A stretch of DNA of 64,000 nucleotides from Polyangium sp. y55x31 (GCF_029946505.1 NZ_JARZHG010000037.1:1-64000), one strand, 5' to 3'; positions 43,373 through 54,936 are shown, counted from the stretch's first letter. Numbers and translations are program-made. Notes: generated by a model from the letters alone, not told the origin.

Positions 43373-45850
43373 GTGAGGAGAGCCTCTGCCGTTCGGATGG
43401 CGTTGGTCTGGGTGTGCGCCGGCGCGTACGCGTGCTCCGAGGTCGACGCGGAGCCTCCCACGTCGTCCTCCACCAGCACGAACGCGTCCGCCAGTGGAAG
43501 CAGCAGCAGCAGCGGCGCCGGTGGCAGCGGCGGCAGCGGCGGCAGTGGCGGCGCGCCATGCATCCCCGTCGACGATCATGACGCGTGCACCGATGACGTC
43601 TGCGATATGAGCGGCCCCGTGCACCAGCCGAAGGCCGACGGCGCCGCATGCGTCGCCGCCAGCGGCTGTATCGTCGGCAGCACCTGCCAGGCGGGTATGT
43701 GCGTGGGGGGCAGCCCGATCATCTGCGACATGGGCAAGACGTGCGTCGCCGGCGCCTGCGTCGGTCCCCCGTGCGCCGGGACGATCGGGCTCCCAGGCAT
43801 CCCCTACATCCCGGTGGGCGACCAGCCATCGTCCATTGCGATGGCAGATCTCGATGGCGACGGGCTATCGGACCTCATCGTCGCGAACACGGGCGACGAT
43901 ACCGTGAGCGTGCTCGAGAACCTCGGGAACGGCAAATTCGCCCCCCCCGTCGACCTCCCGAGCGGACCGAGCCCCTCCGCGGTCGTCGCGGCCGATCTGA
44001 ACGGCGACGGCAAGCCCGACCTCGCCGTGACAAACCGTGACGGCAACACTGTGAGCGTGCTCGAAAACCTCGGGGGCGGCGCCTTCGCCCCGCCGCTCAC
44101 GCACGCCGCGGGCCTGGGTCCGAGCGGGGTCGCCGTGGCAGACCTCGACGGCGACGGCATGCCCGATCTCGCCGTCTCGAACAGCGGCAGCAGCAGCGTG
44201 GGCGTGCTCTTCAATCTGGGCGGCGGCGCCTTCGCACCCATGATGGCATACACCGTGATGGGGCACCCGAGCTCGGTCGCGGTCGCAGACCTCGACAGCG
44301 ACGGCAAACCCGATCTCGCCGTCGCGTCGCGCTACGTCCTCGCGGGCGGCAACGTGAGTGTGCTCCGCAATCAGGGCGGCGGCTCCTTCGGCGCGGCGGT
44401 CGAGCAATACGCGGGCTACGGGGCTGCGTCAGTCATCGCCGCGGACCTCGACGGCGACGGCCGGCCCGATCTCGCCATTGGCACCGCCGACACCGACGGC
44501 TGGAGCAGCCACCTGAGCGTGCTCAGGAACGAAGGCAATGGCACCTTCGCCCCGCCGACCGTGTACCCTACGCTCCATCCTGTTTACGACGTGGCAGCGG
44601 TGGACCTCGACGGCAACGGCAAGCTCGATCTCGCCGCTGCGAGCGGAGACTCCAGCGCGAGCGTGTTCATGAACCAGGGCAGCGGCACCTTCGCCGCACC
44701 CGTCCGCTACGGCACGGGCAAGGTCCCGGAAGCGGTCGCGGTCGGGGACCTCGACGGCGACGGCAAACCCGATCTCGCCGTCGCGAGCGCCCTGAGCGAC
44801 AGCGTGAGCGTGCGGCTCAATCAGGGAAGCGGTGTGTTCGGCCGGCAGTACCCCGTGGGCGACTTACCATCCGCGATTGCGGTGGCGGACCTGAACGGCG
44901 ATGCCCTGCCCGATCTCGCCGTCGCGCGCGCCACCGGCAGTGGCGTCGGCGTCCTTTTTCATCAGGCCGACGGGAGTTACGCCGATCCCGTCGATTACGC
45001 CACGATCGGAGAGCCCCACACCATCGTCGCGGCGGACCTGAACGACGACGGCGCGCCCGATCTCGCTGTCGGGAGCTACGGCACAGGCGGCGTCGACGTG
45101 CTGCTGAACGACGGGAATGGCGCCCTTGTGCCCCCGATCAACCACGCAGTGGGCGAAGGGGTGAGGTCGATCGTCGCCGCGGACCTCGACGGTGACGGCA
45201 AGCGCGATCTCGTCGTCGCCAGCCAGTTCAGCAAGAAGGTGAGCGTGCTCGTCAACCAGGGGAACGGCGCTTTCGCCGCTGCCGTCGACCACGACACAGG
45301 TATGGTCCCGGTCTCGGTCGCGGCGGCGGACGTGAGCGGCGACGGCAAACCCGACCTCGCGGTCGCGAATGCGAGCGGCGACGTGAGCGTGTTTTTCAAC
45401 CGGGGCGACGGCACGTTCCACTCCCCTGTCCACTATGCCGCGGGAGGGGACCCGATTTCGGTGGTCCTCGCGGATCTGAATGGCGACGGGAAGCTCGACC
45501 TCGCGGCGTTGAACTACAGCTTGGCCAGCGCGAGCGTGCTCTTCAATGAGGGAAACGGCTCCTTCTCCCCCGCCACCGGATACGCGGCGGGCGCGATGGC
45601 AATCTCGCTCGCGGCAGGGGACCTGAATGGCGACGGCATGCCCGAGCTGATCTATACCGACGACGAAGGCGTCGGCGTGCTCGTCAACGATGGAAGCGGC
45701 GGCTTCGCCCCTCCCCTCACGTACGGCGCAGGCATCGCGCCCATCGCTCTCGCGGTCGCGGACATGAACGACGATGGCAAGCCGGACCTCGCCGTTCTCA
45801 ATGGCCATAGCGCCGACGTGAGCGTGCTTTTCGACGCCTGCATCCCGTGA
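43373..45850 (+). CDS. FG-GAP/VCBS repeat lipoprotein with calcium-binding repeats
   Basis: An 825-residue surface lipoprotein. GTG 43373 follows GGAGGGAG; the lipobox is GAYAC (Cys21). A Ser/Gly linker and a Cys-rich segment lead to 14 repeats of about 47 residues with DLDGDGKPDLAV-type loops, which bind calcium and fold into integrin-like propeller blades. Two seven-bladed propellers would fit the number 14. The DNA repeats are similar but not identical. Likely function: adhesion or recognition at the surface. Confidence 0.85.
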   Translation: MRRASAVRMALVWVCAGAYACSEVDAEPPTSSSTSTNASASGSSSSSGAGGSGGSGGSGGAPCIPVDDHDACTDDVCDMSGPVHQPKADGAACVAASGCIVGSTCQAGMCVGGSPIICDMGKTCVAGACVGPPCAGTIGLPGIPYIPVGDQPSSIAMADLDGDGLSDLIVANTGDDTVSVLENLGNGKFAPPVDLPSGPSPSAVVAADLNGDGKPDLAVTNRDGNTVSVLENLGGGAFAPPLTHAAGLGPSGVAVADLDGDGMPDLAVSNSGSSSVGVLFNLGGGAFAPMMAYTVMGHPSSVAVADLDSDGKPDLAVASRYVLAGGNVSVLRNQGGGSFGAAVEQYAGYGAASVIAADLDGDGRPDLAIGTADTDGWSSHLSVLRNEGNGTFAPPTVYPTLHPVYDVAAVDLDGNGKLDLAAASGDSSASVFMNQGSGTFAAPVRYGTGKVPEAVAVGDLDGDGKPDLAVASALSDSVSVRLNQGSGVFGRQYPVGDLPSAIAVADLNGDALPDLAVARATGSGVGVLFHQADGSYADPVDYATIGEPHTIVAADLNDDGAPDLAVGSYGTGGVDVLLNDGNGALVPPINHAVGEGVRSIVAADLDGDGKRDLVVASQFSKKVSVLVNQGNGAFAAAVDHDTGMVPVSVAAADVSGDGKPDLAVANASGDVSVFFNRGDGTFHSPVHYAAGGDPISVVLADLNGDGKLDLAALNYSLASASVLFNEGNGSFSPATGYAAGAMAISLAAGDLNGDGMPELIYTDDEGVGVLVNDGSGGFAPPLTYGAGIAPIALAVADMNDDGKPDLAVLNGHSADVSVLFDACIP

Positions 45851-45858
45851 GCGATCCT

Positions 45859-45875
45859 CAGAGGGTGTTCCACAG
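45859..45875. repeat. Solo copy of the short inverted-repeat motif
   Basis: CAGAGGGTGTTCCACAG lies just after the FG-GAP gene. The same motif (with C for T) begins at 55695, at one end of the element around copy C, and its inverted partner sits at the other end. Possibly the scar of a lost element. Confidence 0.5.
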
Positions 45876-45940
45876 GATCATCGAGACTCCCGGCGTGTGT
45901 CGGCGGGCGTTGAGAAGATCGATCCGTACGAGGCGGCCGA

Positions 45941-46846
45941 TCACCGCTTGGATACCGGTGGCCTCTGAAAGCGAACGTAGTCGAAGCGGCTGATGAGGTC
46001 CGGCACTCCGTCGGTGATGACGCGGTTGTGATAACGGTCGACACGATTGAAGATCAGGTCCCACTTCAGCGAGTCGTAGTCCGTGTACGCGATGAGCCCC
46101 ACCTGAAGCGTTCGCGGCAGATCGGGACGCTCTTCCCGGCGCATGACGCGCCAGTCTTCCTTCTCCGCACGACGAAGAAGCGTGATGCGCGTGCCGGCGC
46201 GCGCAATGCGAAGCTCCACCCAGCCGATGGTTCGCGGGCTGAGCTCGAGCCGACTCGAGCTGTCTTTCGTATTCTTCGTCTCGAACTGAGGAACGCCGTC
46301 ACCGTCGCCGCTCCCGGCCGTGATGAAGATCCAGTTCTCCGTGCCTTCCTTCCAATTCTTGCGCCCTTCATCGTGTGGTGCGCGAGCGAGCAGACCAGCA
46401 AGCGAATACCCCCGCGCTGGTACGTCTGCGGTCGCCCCCGTCACCAGCACGCGCGTCGTGACGATGAAATCCCCCGTCACCTTCTTGAAGAGGAACGGCG
46501 CGTGAAAGTCGCCGAACCAGAAGCTCGCATAGGGTTCCAAGGTGAGATTTCCTGGATCCGCCGTGTTGACGTCCAGCTTCTTGATCTCATTTGGCCACCC
46601 CTCCACGTCGCTCAGCTTTGCCCACTGCTGAAGCGTCGAAGCGTCCTCGAACTCGTCGCTCAGTAGCGCGAGGTCATCGCTACCTTGGGGTGATGAGTCT
46701 ACGGCAAGCGCTTTCTCGTCAGCATGAACGTCCCACTCTGGCCCCACCCGTTCAACATGGCTAATGACGCAGCCACTGGCAAACGTCGCAGCACCAAGCG
46801 CGAGTGCGATGGAGGCAAGAACTTCTTTCTTGAACTTGGTCAGCAT
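45941..46846 (-). CDS. Lipoprotein with concanavalin-like (DUF1349-type) domain
   Basis: A 301-residue lipoprotein, lipobox ASGC (Cys26). The mature region is a beta-sandwich with WFGDFHAPFLFKKVTGDF and WVELRIARAGTRITLLRRA segments typical of DUF1349/laminin-G-like carbohydrate-binding folds. It lacks the usual Gly/Ser linker and its base composition looks lower in GC than most of the window. Ligand unknown, perhaps polysaccharide. Confidence 0.7.
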   Translation of the reverse strand: MLTKFKKEVLASIALALGAATFASGCVISHVERVGPEWDVHADEKALAVDSSPQGSDDLALLSDEFEDASTLQQWAKLSDVEGWPNEIKKLDVNTADPGNLTLEPYASFWFGDFHAPFLFKKVTGDFIVTTRVLVTGATADVPARGYSLAGLLARAPHDEGRKNWKEGTENWIFITAGSGDGDGVPQFETKNTKDSSSRLELSPRTIGWVELRIARAGTRITLLRRAEKEDWRVMRREERPDLPRTLQVGLIAYTDYDSLKWDLIFNRVDRYHNRVITDGVPDLISRFDYVRFQRPPVSKR

Positions 46847-46897
46847 GTGGATTTTCCTCGCGAGCGGTTCAAGACCGAATGCGATTGTCGTGTGCGA

Positions 46898-47338
46898 TCA
46901 TGAAGAGAGGAGAGACACGACGCTCCTCGCGGTCGCCTTCGCTGATTGAGGGTTCTGGCCAGTCACCAATTTCCCGTCGACAACGACCTTCGATAGGAAC
47001 GGGACGATATTCTTCTCGTACCGCGCGCCACGCGCGCGCATCTCCGCCTCGGCGTTGTAGGGCACCTTCGTCGCAACGCCGGCGAGTACTTCCTCACACC
47101 ACGTTGGATCTGCCAAGCGCGCTTTGGCAGACGCGCCGAGAAACGGCCACGCGAGCGAACGGGGCTCGAGAGGTATCCGCCCTCCCTTCGGGCTCACCAA
47201 GCGCTGCTCGTAGCCCCGCGCGGCGAAGACGTCATAGGCATGCGTCAACTCCGAGAGCCACAATCCGGTCGGCGTCGACCGGCCGTCATAGTGGTCCACG
47301 TTGCTGACGACATGGAGAATGCGCTTGGTTTTGCTCAT
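46898..47338 (-). pseudogene. DJ-1/PfpI-family gene with central deletion
   Basis: The frame encodes 146 residues, while relatives have about 220-230. The N terminus (ILHVVSNVDHYDGR, FAARGYEQRLVSPKGG) and the C terminus (YEKNIVPFLSKVVVDGKLVTGQNP) match the family. The middle, which should carry the nucleophile Cys and the flanking GGHG segment, is missing in frame at about residues 70-80. It is therefore probably inactive as a glyoxalase or peptidase. Its ATG overlaps the GFA stop by 4 bases. It could instead be a shortened functional form. Confidence 0.7.
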
Positions 47339-47808
47339 CCGCCACGTCCTCGGAACAGCCGCGTGAACAGTCCGCTGACGGCCATCTGGCTGCGTAGATA
47401 GCCGGTGTACTTGGGCAAATCGTCGGCGGCGTCGCTCAGCCTCCGATGGTAGAAAATGTGTATCGCAGGCGGCGGGAGGAGCTCCTGGCGTTCGAAGCTG
47501 AAGCTCGGAAGGAAGGCGAGCTTCGCCGGGCCGAAGCCAAAGAATTCGATCGCGGGCTTGCCGCACGTCCTGCAGAGCCCGCGGTCGATGTTCGGGGGCA
47601 GGCGGTACTTCTTGAACGCAATCTGGCTTCCGTCGTTCACTTCGACGTACCTGGCGCGATGCACCGTCACGTCGGCAAACGGCTTGCCGTTGTAGGCTTG
47701 GCAGATCGTGCAGTGGCAAAAGAAACGTACTGCCGGCGCTGCGCCAACCTCGAATTGGCAAGCGCCGCATTCACAGGTCGCTTGCTGTTGCTGAAGAGTC
47801 TCTGTCAT
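47335..47808 (-). CDS. GFA/CENP-V family zinc protein
   Basis: A 157-residue protein of the glutathione-dependent formaldehyde-activating family. Zinc ligands appear in CECGAC, FCHCTIC and CRTCGKP. ATG 47808 is used because the fold begins 13 residues later. It overlaps the truncated DJ-1-like gene as ATGA and is divergent from a LysR gene, which may control it. Role in aldehyde handling is inferred from the family name; most members are uncharacterised. Confidence 0.85.
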   Translation of the reverse strand: MTETLQQQQATCECGACQFEVGAAPAVRFFCHCTICQAYNGKPFADVTVHRARYVEVNDGSQIAFKKYRLPPNIDRGLCRTCGKPAIEFFGFGPAKLAFLPSFSFERQELLPPPAIHIFYHRRLSDAADDLPKYTGYLRSQMAVSGLFTRLFRGRGG

Positions 47809-48016
47809 GGCCGATGTCCGCTGTTTGGGGGAAGTCGAGTATCGGGTGTTGCACCTGCGCCGGGCGGCGGGAGCACGGGGACCCGGGAACGCGGGCGGCT
47901 GCGGACGCCCGCTTTGCGAGCGCGCTTGCAGGCTCCGAGGCTTCGCCGACGATGTCCTCTCGCTCTCTCCGACACGGAAGGACTTTGCGCTGAAGCTTCC
48001 CGATGAAGGAAGTGAT

Positions 48017-48946
48017 ATGATTTCATGCACCTCGATGAATCACGTGCATCGCTTCGACACGATGGACCTCAACCTGCTCCGCGTCTTCGAGGCCGTCTTC
48101 CGGGAACGCCACCTGACACGGGCGGCGCGAGTCCTCGCACTGAGCCCCTCGGCGGTGAGCCACGCGCTGCGAAGGCTCCGCGAGCACCTCGAGGATCCGC
48201 TCTTCGCGCGGGAAGGGACCGAGATGGTGCCCACTGCGACATGCCTGCGCATGGCGCCCGCGCTCGTTGAACAGTTGGCTCAGTTGCGCGGACTCCTCCA
48301 TCGGTGGGGAGCGTTCGAGCCTTCCACGACGACGCTGATGTTTCGCGTCGGGATGCCCGACTCCATCGAGCCGATGCTCCTGCCTCAGCTCCGAAGCGCG
48401 CTCGCGAAGGCGGCTCCGCTTGCCACGCTGGCGAGCGTCGCGTACCGACGCTCAGCCATTGCGCGTGAGCTTGCGTCCAGACAGATCGATGTCGCCTTTG
48501 ATGTCTACATGCCGGTCCACGAGCCGGTACGACATCGTCGCGTCCTGGACGACGACTTCTGCCTCGTCGTGCGAGATGGGCACCCCCTTCGGCGGAAGCT
48601 TTCGGTCGCGCAGTACGTCGCGGCGTCTCACGTCCTCGTGTCGAGCCGAGCGACGGGGCTCGTGCTCGAAGATCACGCGCTCTTGAAGCGCGGCATCGAG
48701 CGGCGCGTGGTGGTGCGCTGTCAGAGCTACGACTCGGCGTTCCGCGTGGTCGCTCATTCGGACGACGTGCTGACCGCGCCACGACGCTTGACGGGCGAGG
48801 TCGGGAAGGTCCACGCGCTCTCGCGACGCGCATTGCCGTTCAAGTTGCCACCCGTGCAGCTTCATCTCTACTGGCACGCGCACGCCGAGTCGGACCCGGC
48901 AAACGTGTGGCTCCGCAAGTTCGTGGAGGAGGTCGCCTCGGCCTGA
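48017..48946 (+). CDS. LysR-family transcriptional regulator (NodD-like subgroup)
   Basis: A 309-residue regulator. The helix-turn-helix lies at about residues 20-75 (LTRAARVLALSPSAVSHALRRL) and the effector-binding domain follows. ATG 48017 has GGAAG upstream; ATGs at 48035 and 48062 are possible. It is divergent from the GFA gene with about 208 bp between. Codon usage seems slightly less GC-biased than its neighbours, like the two genes to the left, hinting at a transferred block. Confidence 0.88.
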   Translation: MISCTSMNHVHRFDTMDLNLLRVFEAVFRERHLTRAARVLALSPSAVSHALRRLREHLEDPLFAREGTEMVPTATCLRMAPALVEQLAQLRGLLHRWGAFEPSTTTLMFRVGMPDSIEPMLLPQLRSALAKAAPLATLASVAYRRSAIARELASRQIDVAFDVYMPVHEPVRHRRVLDDDFCLVVRDGHPLRRKLSVAQYVAASHVLVSSRATGLVLEDHALLKRGIERRVVVRCQSYDSAFRVVAHSDDVLTAPRRLTGEVGKVHALSRRALPFKLPPVQLHLYWHAHAESDPANVWLRKFVEEVASA

Positions 48947-48988
48947 CGTTGGATGCGAAGGAATGCCGGACGTCCGTGGATCGGGACT

Positions 48989-49693
48989 TCAGGGCGTCCA
49001 GACAACCGCGATCGTCCGGCGTTGCTCGGCGCTCGTGGTGACGTTCCCGCCGGGGTTCGTCGAGAAAAGCGCGTCGCGGGTGGTGATCGTCCGGGAAGCC
49101 GACACCTCCAGCGCACAAGGAGCGAGGGGCGGGCCCGCGGGCGGTGGTCGAAGCTCGGCCTGCGTGATCACGAGCGTGCCCGTGTCCTCGTCGAGCGAGC
49201 GCGTGAGCGTGTCGATGCAATCGCCTTGCACCGAAATCACGACCTTGCCGCCTTCGGGATCGGGAGCCCAGGCGAGCGAGAGCGGGAGATCCTGCGTGAG
49301 GCCCTCGGCGGCGACGGTGAACGGGGGCGGAACCTCGACGACGACGCCGTGCACGTCACGATCGTTCTGCCGTTCGAGGTCGAGGAGGAAATCACCCGGC
49401 AGCGTATCGAGCTCTACCGAATAGATCGGGGCGCCATTGTTTTGCCCCTCGATCATCGGGCGGCGAGTCCCGCCCACCGTGACGAACAACGCGTCGCCGC
49501 CCGTGAGCTCCACCGTGCCGATGGGGCTGCCGACACGCACGTCGATCGCCGCCGCCACGCCGTCGTCGAGCGCCGTCACGCCGAGGAGCATGTCCCGCGT
49601 CGAGACCAGCTCCGAAACACGATCCGGATCGAGGCCACAGCCGGCGAGCGCGAGAGCGAGCAAGAGAAAAACGTTTGTCCCGGCGCGACTCAT
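48989..49693 (-). CDS. Lipoprotein of unknown function
   Basis: A 234-residue lipoprotein with lipobox LAGC (Cys19). The mature part is beta-rich, with two cysteines that could pair (GDCIDTL and APCALEV). Its ATG at 49693 overlaps the upstream gene's stop as ATGA, so it is cotranslated with the outer-membrane protein. No family recognised. Confidence 0.75.
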   Translation of the reverse strand: MSRAGTNVFLLLALALAGCGLDPDRVSELVSTRDMLLGVTALDDGVAAAIDVRVGSPIGTVELTGGDALFVTVGGTRRPMIEGQNNGAPIYSVELDTLPGDFLLDLERQNDRDVHGVVVEVPPPFTVAAEGLTQDLPLSLAWAPDPEGGKVVISVQGDCIDTLTRSLDEDTGTLVITQAELRPPPAGPPLAPCALEVSASRTITTRDALFSTNPGGNVTTSAEQRRTIAVVWTP

Positions 49694-50361
49694 CGAAGCA
49701 CCAATCCCGCCGTCGGTCCGAGCCAGTACGTACGGTACAAGCGCTCGGGATCCCCCTGTGTCACGTCGTCGATGCGCCCACGAAGGCCGAGATACCACCA
49801 TTTGTACCCGCCCGTGATCTCGAGATCGTAGGAGCGCACCCAGCCGTCGTCCGGCGTGATGGGCGTGAACCGGAACGAGGTGAAAAATCGAATCGAGTTT
49901 TTCGGCTTGAGCGTGAGACGCGCGAGCAAGAGCGGATACCCCGTACCCCCGCGGCCGAGCCAAACGGGGCGCTCGAATCCGATGCCGCCGCCCGCGCCGA
50001 GGACGATCGAGCCATCCACGCTCCCCTTCCAGCGCGCGGGCGCGAACGCGACGGCGGCCTCGGTCACCACGTCGAAGTTGCTCTGCGGCGTGCCGACCAG
50101 GCCGATCTGCCCGAGCACGTCGTATCCGAGCCATTTCCAGGGAAACTCCGAGATGCCGACCCGCGCCCAGAGCCCCCAGCCGTTGTACGGCACGAGCGTG
50201 CCCGCCCCGACCCGCTGATCGCCCTGGAGATACGCGCCGTGCACCTCCATACGCCAGAGCGCGACGTGGGAAGGATCTCCGGCACGCGCGGGCGCCGAGC
50301 CCGTGAGAATGCATGCGAGCGTGAGCACGCCCGCGGCCCCCCCGATGAATCGTCGTCGCAC
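49690..50361 (-). CDS. Probable outer-membrane beta-barrel protein
   Basis: About 223 residues from GTG 50361. The basic start (RRR) and hydrophobic stretch end in ARAGD, a typical signal. The mature part is amphipathic beta with many aromatic residues (WKWLGYDVLG, YKWWYLGLRGR), ending in LVLR. A GTG two codons upstream is possible; AGGA spacing favours 50361. Encoded with the lipoprotein downstream, so the two may form an envelope complex. Confidence 0.65.
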   Translation of the reverse strand: MRRRFIGGAAGVLTLACILTGSAPARAGDPSHVALWRMEVHGAYLQGDQRVGAGTLVPYNGWGLWARVGISEFPWKWLGYDVLGQIGLVGTPQSNFDVVTEAAVAFAPARWKGSVDGSIVLGAGGGIGFERPVWLGRGGTGYPLLLARLTLKPKNSIRFFTSFRFTPITPDDGWVRSYDLEITGGYKWWYLGLRGRIDDVTQGDPERLYRTYWLGPTAGLVLR

Positions 50362-50477
50362 CAGCACGCGTCCTCGCCCCTTCGTCGAGACGATACCACT
50401 TCCCGGCGAGGCCGGCTCGCGAACCCGCGTCGTTGGAGCTTGCAAGCGCGCGCGTCCCAGGCGACATCAGGTCTCCC

Positions 50478-51407
50478 ATGTGCCGCGTCCTCGCCTACCT
50501 CGGTGAGCCGATCCCGCTCGAGGATCTGCTCTACAAGCCCGATGTCTCGTTCGTGAACCAGACCCATCAGGCCGCGTTTTACACCCGGCTGAACCTCGCG
50601 GGCTCGGGCCTGCTCGCATGGGACGCGCGCTCGGAGCGCCCGGATTTGCCCTTCGTTTACCGCAGCACGCAGCTCGCGATCTACGACCGGAATTTGCGCG
50701 CGCTCGCGGCGAAGGTGCGCGCGACGGCCCTGCTCGCGCACCTGCGCGGCGTGCCATACGACACGCGCGCCATCATCCACGAGCAGAACCTGCACCCGTT
50801 CCAGTTCGAGGGCGCCCGGCTCGCCCTCGCCCACAATGGGCAGCTCGCGCGGTTCGAGGAGATGAAGTTCGCGCTCCTGCCGAAGATCCGGCCCGCGCTC
50901 GCGCGCCAGATCCACGGGACGACCGACAGCGAGTGGTTCTACGCGCTCCTGCTCTCGCAGCTCCCCGATCCGTCCGCGGACCTCAGCGCGCTCGACATCG
51001 CCCGCGGCGTCACCTCCGCGCTGCGGATCGTGGCCGGGATCCGGCGCGAGCTCGGCATCCGCACGTTTTCCCCGATGAACCTCTTCCTCTCGGACGGCAA
51101 CGACCTCGTCGCCGTCTGTTATACGTACGGGCTCGGGCATTACGACGGGCTCGGGGACGATTTCCACCCGCCGGAGGAGCGGGTGCTCCGCATCTGGTAC
51201 ACGATCGGAAAATCGTACGGCCTGTACGAAGGCGAATGGCGCATGCTCGCCGCGGACGAGGACGCGAGCTCGTGCATCGTCGCCTCCGAGCCGCTCACGC
51301 GGGATCACGAGACCTGGCACGCGGTGCCGCTCCAGCACCTCGTGTACGTGAAGCGCGGCGGCGATCGGCCGCCTTCGGTCGAGGTCGTGCCGCTCGACAT
51401 CGAGTAG
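50478..51407 (+). CDS. Class II glutamine amidotransferase (YafJ-like)
   Basis: A 309-residue Ntn hydrolase. Met is followed by the nucleophile Cys2 (MCRVLAYLG), and the HNGQL and TTDSEWFY segments line the glutamine site. This is the GATase_4 family containing YafJ and EgtC. No synthetase domain is attached, so it acts either as a hydrolase on gamma-glutamyl compounds or with a partner. EgtC-type ergothioneine genes are not adjacent. ATG 50478 is fixed by the Cys2 requirement. Confidence 0.88.
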   Translation: MCRVLAYLGEPIPLEDLLYKPDVSFVNQTHQAAFYTRLNLAGSGLLAWDARSERPDLPFVYRSTQLAIYDRNLRALAAKVRATALLAHLRGVPYDTRAIIHEQNLHPFQFEGARLALAHNGQLARFEEMKFALLPKIRPALARQIHGTTDSEWFYALLLSQLPDPSADLSALDIARGVTSALRIVAGIRRELGIRTFSPMNLFLSDGNDLVAVCYTYGLGHYDGLGDDFHPPEERVLRIWYTIGKSYGLYEGEWRMLAADEDASSCIVASEPLTRDHETWHAVPLQHLVYVKRGGDRPPSVEVVPLDIE

Positions 51408-51444
51408 TCCTTCGCCCCCCGCTCCGCACGGTCGAGGGGGCGAA

Positions 51445-51939
51445 TCAGCCGATGTGATGGTGCATCGCCCGCGCCTCGGCGATGTCCCAGGCGAGATCCT
51501 CGGCGGTGATCACCTGACCCGTCTTCGTCGCGATCTGCGGCACGAGCCACCGCGCCGCGTCCCCGATGTCGCCGAATTGCTTCTCCGGGTACCCGCGGGG
51601 CTTGAGGAGGCTCGTCGCCTTGCCCGCGCCGCGGAGGAGGGTCGACCGCATGCCTTCGCCCTCGATGACGACGGCGCGCGCGAGGACGTGCGGGGCCAGG
51701 AAGTCGTCGAGCTTGGCCATCTCGGCTTCGAGGCTGTCGGGGATGGCGAGACGCTGCGGCATGATGACGGCCACGAAGCCGAACGTCTTCGCCTCGTGAT
51801 CGGACTCCTCGATGAGCCAGCGCTTCACGGCGAAGGCGCGCCGCACGCGGTCGAGGTTGAGCCTGCCCCAGACCGTCACGAGCACGTGGCCTCGCGTGGC
51901 GACGAGATACTCTTCGTCTGCGTCGAGGACCTGGAGCAT
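51445..51939 (-). CDS. Hypothetical cytoplasmic protein
   Basis: A 164-residue soluble protein, mixed alpha/beta, with the segment [13 protein letters not shown] and a C-terminal His cluster (MHHHIG). No signal, no membrane helix, no known motif. It converges with the amidotransferase gene and lies 47 bp before the esterase gene's stop on the same strand. Family not recognised. Confidence 0.6.
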   Translation of the reverse strand: MLQVLDADEEYLVATRGHVLVTVWGRLNLDRVRRAFAVKRWLIEESDHEAKTFGFVAVIMPQRLAIPDSLEAEMAKLDDFLAPHVLARAVVIEGEGMRSTLLRGAGKATSLLKPRGYPEKQFGDIGDAARWLVPQIATKTGQVITAEDLAWDIAEARAMHHHIG

Positions 51940-51986
51940 CGCGATCCTTTATCCAGCCAAGACCACCCGCGTCAAGGGCGGAAGGG

Positions 51987-53096
51987 TCAAGGCATGGGGT
52001 GGGCCTCCAAGAAATCGAGTATGTAGTCCGTCGCAGCGAGGTCGCCCATTCCCGAGCCAGCCGGCCATTCGTGGGCGCCGCCGTCGATCGTGCAGAGCTC
52101 GACGTCGGCGCCCGCGTCGCAGCCCGTTTGGCGCTCGCAGCGCGCCTTGCCTTGCTCGTAGGTCGTCTGGGCCTCCGCGTTGCACCCATTCCGCGTGGTC
52201 CAACCTTCGATCGTGCCGGGAACCGTCTGCGCCGCCAAGGGAGTGGCGTACGGGACGATGATGTCGCCGGTGCCGTGGATGTGGAGGACGGGCACGGGCC
52301 GCGCGGGCACGCATTCGCTGATGGCCATGGTGCCGGAGACGGCGCCGATCGAGGCGATGCGATCGGCGAGCTCGCAGGCGAGGCGGTGCGAGAGCATGCC
52401 GCCATTGGAAAAACCCGTCGCGTGGATGCGCTTGGGGTCGACGCAGTAGTCCTCGGCGATGCGGTCGATCATGTCGCGCACGAACTGGACGTCGGGCGTG
52501 TTCTGGATCTGCGAGGTGCCGCAGCAGGTCCCCGCGTTCCAGGCCGGGACGCCGAACGGGGCCTTTCCGCGCGGGAAGACGACGATGTGGCCGCGCGCGT
52601 CGACGGCCTCGCCGTAATGCGTGCGGACCGCGAAGTCGTCGATCGACTCTGTATATCCGTGGAACGCGAGCACGAGGGTCACGGGCTTCTCGGGGTCGTA
52701 GCCGGGCGGGACGTGCACCCTGAAAGACCGCTCTTCGCCGCTCGTGGTGATCGTGATGTCCTTGTCGCCGGGAGGCATCGCGCTCTTGCCGACGCATGCC
52801 GCGGCGGCGCCGCCGCTTCCGCCTCCGCCGCCGCTGCCGCTGCCGCTGCCGCTTGCGCTTCCGCCGCCGCTGCCGCTTGCGCTTCCGCCTCCGCCGCCGC
52901 TTCCGCTTGCGCTTCCGCCTTCGCCGCCGCTTCCGCCTTCGCCGCCTCCGCTGCTCGCGCTTCCGCCTCCGACCGCGCCGCTCGACACCGCTCCGGTGAT
53001 CGTCCCGCCGTTGCCTCCGCCGCCGAGCGATACCGATTCACCGCCGCCTCCACACGAGGCCGCGAGCAGGATCCAAGCCGAGATCCAAGCGCGCAT
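51987..53096 (-). CDS. Secreted esterase lipoprotein (PHB depolymerase/feruloyl esterase type)
   Basis: A 369-residue lipoprotein, Cys15 in LAASC. Residues 16-100 are a Gly/Ser linker encoded by tandem repeats. The alpha/beta hydrolase domain has AFHGYTES for the oxyanion hole, nucleophile S230 in GFSNGG, and HEWP near the end for the catalytic His. This is the LpqC/poly(3-hydroxybutyrate) depolymerase-feruloyl esterase family. Six cysteines in the domain suggest disulfides. Likely extracellular polymer or plant-ester cleavage. Confidence 0.88.
   Translation of the reverse strand: MRAWISAWILLAASCGGGGESVSLGGGGNGGTITGAVSSGAVGGGSASSGGGEGGSGGEGGSASGSGGGGGSASGSGGGSASGSGSGSGGGGGSGGAAAACVGKSAMPPGDKDITITTSGEERSFRVHVPPGYDPEKPVTLVLAFHGYTESIDDFAVRTHYGEAVDARGHIVVFPRGKAPFGVPAWNAGTCCGTSQIQNTPDVQFVRDMIDRIAEDYCVDPKRIHATGFSNGGMLSHRLACELADRIASIGAVSGTMAISECVPARPVPVLHIHGTGDIIVPYATPLAAQTVPGTIEGWTTRNGCNAEAQTTYEQGKARCERQTGCDAGADVELCTIDGGAHEWPAGSGMGDLAATDYILDFLEAHPMP
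52800..53045 (-). repeat. Coding tandem repeats of the esterase linker
   Basis: Repeated GCCGCTTCCGCCT-like units of 6-36 bp encode alternating [12 protein letters not shown] and GGEGGS. Such tracts vary in length by replication slippage. Confidence 0.7.
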
Positions 53097-53282
53097 GCAT
53101 CGATGCTACCGCGATCGATCACGCGTTGTCTCGCGCGAGGCAGCTTCGCGATGTCTTCGAGGTACCCCGTTCCTTTGCAGCGTGGGTGCATGATGCAACC
53201 AGGCCGTCGATCGCTGCAATTGTCCGCCCCTTGCGAACGCGCCCTTGGCACACGCCTACCGCCTCGGGTACACCTTCGCCCG

Positions 53283-54929
<1,647 letters not shown>

Positions 54930-54936
54930 GAGCACC

